A DNA stretch of 64,000 nucleotides from an uncultured Duncaniella sp. GTDB lineage: Bacteria > Bacteroidota > Bacteroidia > Bacteroidales > Muribaculaceae. The stretch is taken from contig NZ_CAJTQC010000005.1 of the NCBI RefSeq assembly GCF_910578445.1, forward strand, positions 70,405 through 134,404. The letters are read 5' to 3'. Under the pieces are notes generated by a model that saw nothing but the letters and a program-made list of their open reading frames with translations, was not told the origin of the DNA and did no database searches. Position numbers and translations under genes: made by a program. Each line of letters starts with the position of its first letter. Positions within the stretch are counted from its first letter, which is position 1. This document shows positions 62,981 to 64,000 of this stretch, piece by piece.

Positions 62981-63397
62981 TTAATCATTCTCAAACCAGT
63001 CCGGGATAAAATCGGCCGGTAGATTGTCGGAATCCTTATGCTCCTTTGATAATATTTCCAAAAGTTCATATACAGTCCATGACGGGTCGCCCATTCTGTA
63101 ATCCAGATAGCTTGTTTTACTAATACGGATTTGATATTCATAACCCGGTTCGTAGTCAAATTTTGAGATGTCAGCAAGAGGTTGCCACTCTTGCTGCGCT
63201 TCGTCTTTAACGGCATAAACATCAGCACGGTAGGGATTACCACAGGACACAACAACTCCTTGCAACTTCTTAGAAGCAACAGTCAGCGTGTACTCTTTAT
63301 AATCGGTAACCTTTCGGCCTCCGAGGTCGTCATCGTTGCTGCATGATGTGATAGCAAAAATAACAAAAGCAAGAATGATTGTTAAAAATTTGTTCAT
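62981..63397 (-). CDS. Lipoprotein with DUF4377-like domain
   Basis: 138 residues with a lipoprotein signal (IILAFVIFAITSCSNDD; Cys about 19). The C-terminal half carries EWQPLADISKFDYEPGYEYQIRIS, which fits the DUF4377 pattern of W...I.GFdYepGyeY. The function of this domain is not known; such proteins are envelope lipoproteins. A second small lipoprotein gene lies 58 bases upstream on the same strand. Confidence 0.72.
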   Translation of the reverse strand: MNKFLTIILAFVIFAITSCSNDDDLGGRKVTDYKEYTLTVASKKLQGVVVSCGNPYRADVYAVKDEAQQEWQPLADISKFDYEPGYEYQIRISKTSYLDYRMGDPSWTVYELLEILSKEHKDSDNLPADFIPDWFEND

Positions 63398-63455
63398 ATT
63401 CTTGTATGATTAATGTATTTATTTCCATCTTTAGGTAGGTCTTATGGGGTATCGC

Positions 63456-63890
63456 TTACGGCTGTTCGTCTTTAAAAGTTCTATACAGACAGATGATTGC
63501 CAGTGCTTTTCTCTTTCCGTCATTTGCCGAAATCTTAATTCCTTTATACACCTCCGGAACATCGGAAATACAAGGAGGAAAATGTATTTTCAACCGATTG
63601 GCTTCCAGTTTAAGCACCGCCCATCCACAATCATATGTATATGAATCACCCGATATAGGATTGAGCACATCGAAATTTTCGCATGTCATTACAATATCGC
63701 CTTCCTTGCTGTTTCCTTTGAAGTGATATTCAGACACCCATCCTCCAGCAGAACCTATATGCTCAACATTCTCAGGCGTAAGGATTTCATACGACCAAAT
63801 CATTGGACCGCCGGGTAAAATATCATCTTTGTCGCAAGCAGTAAAAAGCATGCAAAAAAGCATAATAAACGGTAAAAGCAATTTCTTCAT
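63456..63890 (-). CDS. Small lipoprotein of unknown function
   Basis: The start at 63890 (MKKLLLPFIMLFCMLFTACDKDD) begins a clear lipoprotein signal with Cys about 19; the upstream in-frame start adds 31 residues without one. 144 residues, with a beta-rich mature part (MIWSYEILTPENVEHIGSAGGWVSEYHFKGNSKEGDIVMTCENFDV). Not recognised. It is probably cotranscribed with the DUF4377-like lipoprotein. The last 110 bases of the window hold only its upstream region, with no clear promoter. Confidence 0.65.
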   Translation of the reverse strand: MKKLLLPFIMLFCMLFTACDKDDILPGGPMIWSYEILTPENVEHIGSAGGWVSEYHFKGNSKEGDIVMTCENFDVLNPISGDSYTYDCGWAVLKLEANRLKIHFPPCISDVPEVYKGIKISANDGKRKALAIICLYRTFKDEQP

Positions 63891-64000
63891 ATTTAAACAG
63901 TTGTTTTTGGGATGAGTAATATGATTTGTCTTATGCCATCTTATATAACGTGAGTTCGATATAAGCAATAGACCATTCACCAATAAAACAATCAGCCATT

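Noticed and set aside
1..64000. CRISPR arrays, tRNA, rRNA, integrases and intact insertion sequences
   Set aside because: No regularly spaced repeats, RNA gene signatures or transposase/integrase proteins were seen on either strand.

Overview
The window reads as chromosome of an anaerobic gut-type Bacteroidales, plausibly Muribaculaceae. The order-level call rests on a SusC/SusD pair, several TonB-dependent outer-membrane barrels, an ExbB-ExbD-ExbD-TonB operon, an Nqr sodium pump, BspA-type leucine-rich-repeat surface proteins, and promoters of the Bacteroidetes type (TTTG, about 20 bases, TAnnTTTG). The family-level guess is weaker. There are no rRNA, tRNA, CRISPR or transposase genes in view.

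Layout. 1-9.8 kb: the end of a FucP-type sugar permease; two divergent paralogous BspA-like secreted proteins whose long leaders share a structured element; and a minus-strand operon (aldo/keto reductase, lactonase-like amidohydrolase, zinc dehydrogenase) that fits oxidative L-fucose catabolism. 10-21.2 kb: the most unusual region. Two membrane-anchored TPR/HTH regulators each precede an outer-membrane barrel gene, and the second barrel is followed by a C39-peptidase ABC exporter and a 64-residue protein resembling only the N-terminus of a HlyD adaptor. 21.2-25.4 kb: AraD-like epimerase, cation diffusion facilitator and GH31 glucosidase. 25.5-35.6 kb: minus-strand operon of a DUF5117-type metalloprotease, SusC, SusD, a secreted protein and an M6-type protease, suggesting peptide rather than glycan use. 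35.9-43.9 kb: TonB receptor with a heavy-metal-domain protein, GH43 enzyme, SGNH acetylesterase, nitroreductase, a 322-base palindromic repeat, a basic orphan protein and a TlpA-like thioredoxin. 44-50.2 kb: nqrABCDEF. 50.3-53.9 kb: the TonB energy-transducing operon that would power the barrels. 54-64 kb: clpB, a lipoprotein, a candidate small RNA and a long leader before metK, then upp, a radical-SAM gene overlapping aroC, ybaK and two lipoproteins.

Main observation. The promoters of the two barrel genes at 12165 and 16380 carry the same box (GACTCCTAATTTAT or one mismatch) with its first base exactly 122 bases before the last base of the -7 box. A second TCCTAAT core sits 64 bases after the first in both, and a third shared block lies between them. 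The two TPR/HTH regulators have nearly identical DNA-recognition ends and promoters but divergent sensor middles. Together with the peptide exporter this suggests a duplicated, possibly peptide-responsive, regulatory and transport circuit. No precursor peptide gene was found in the window.
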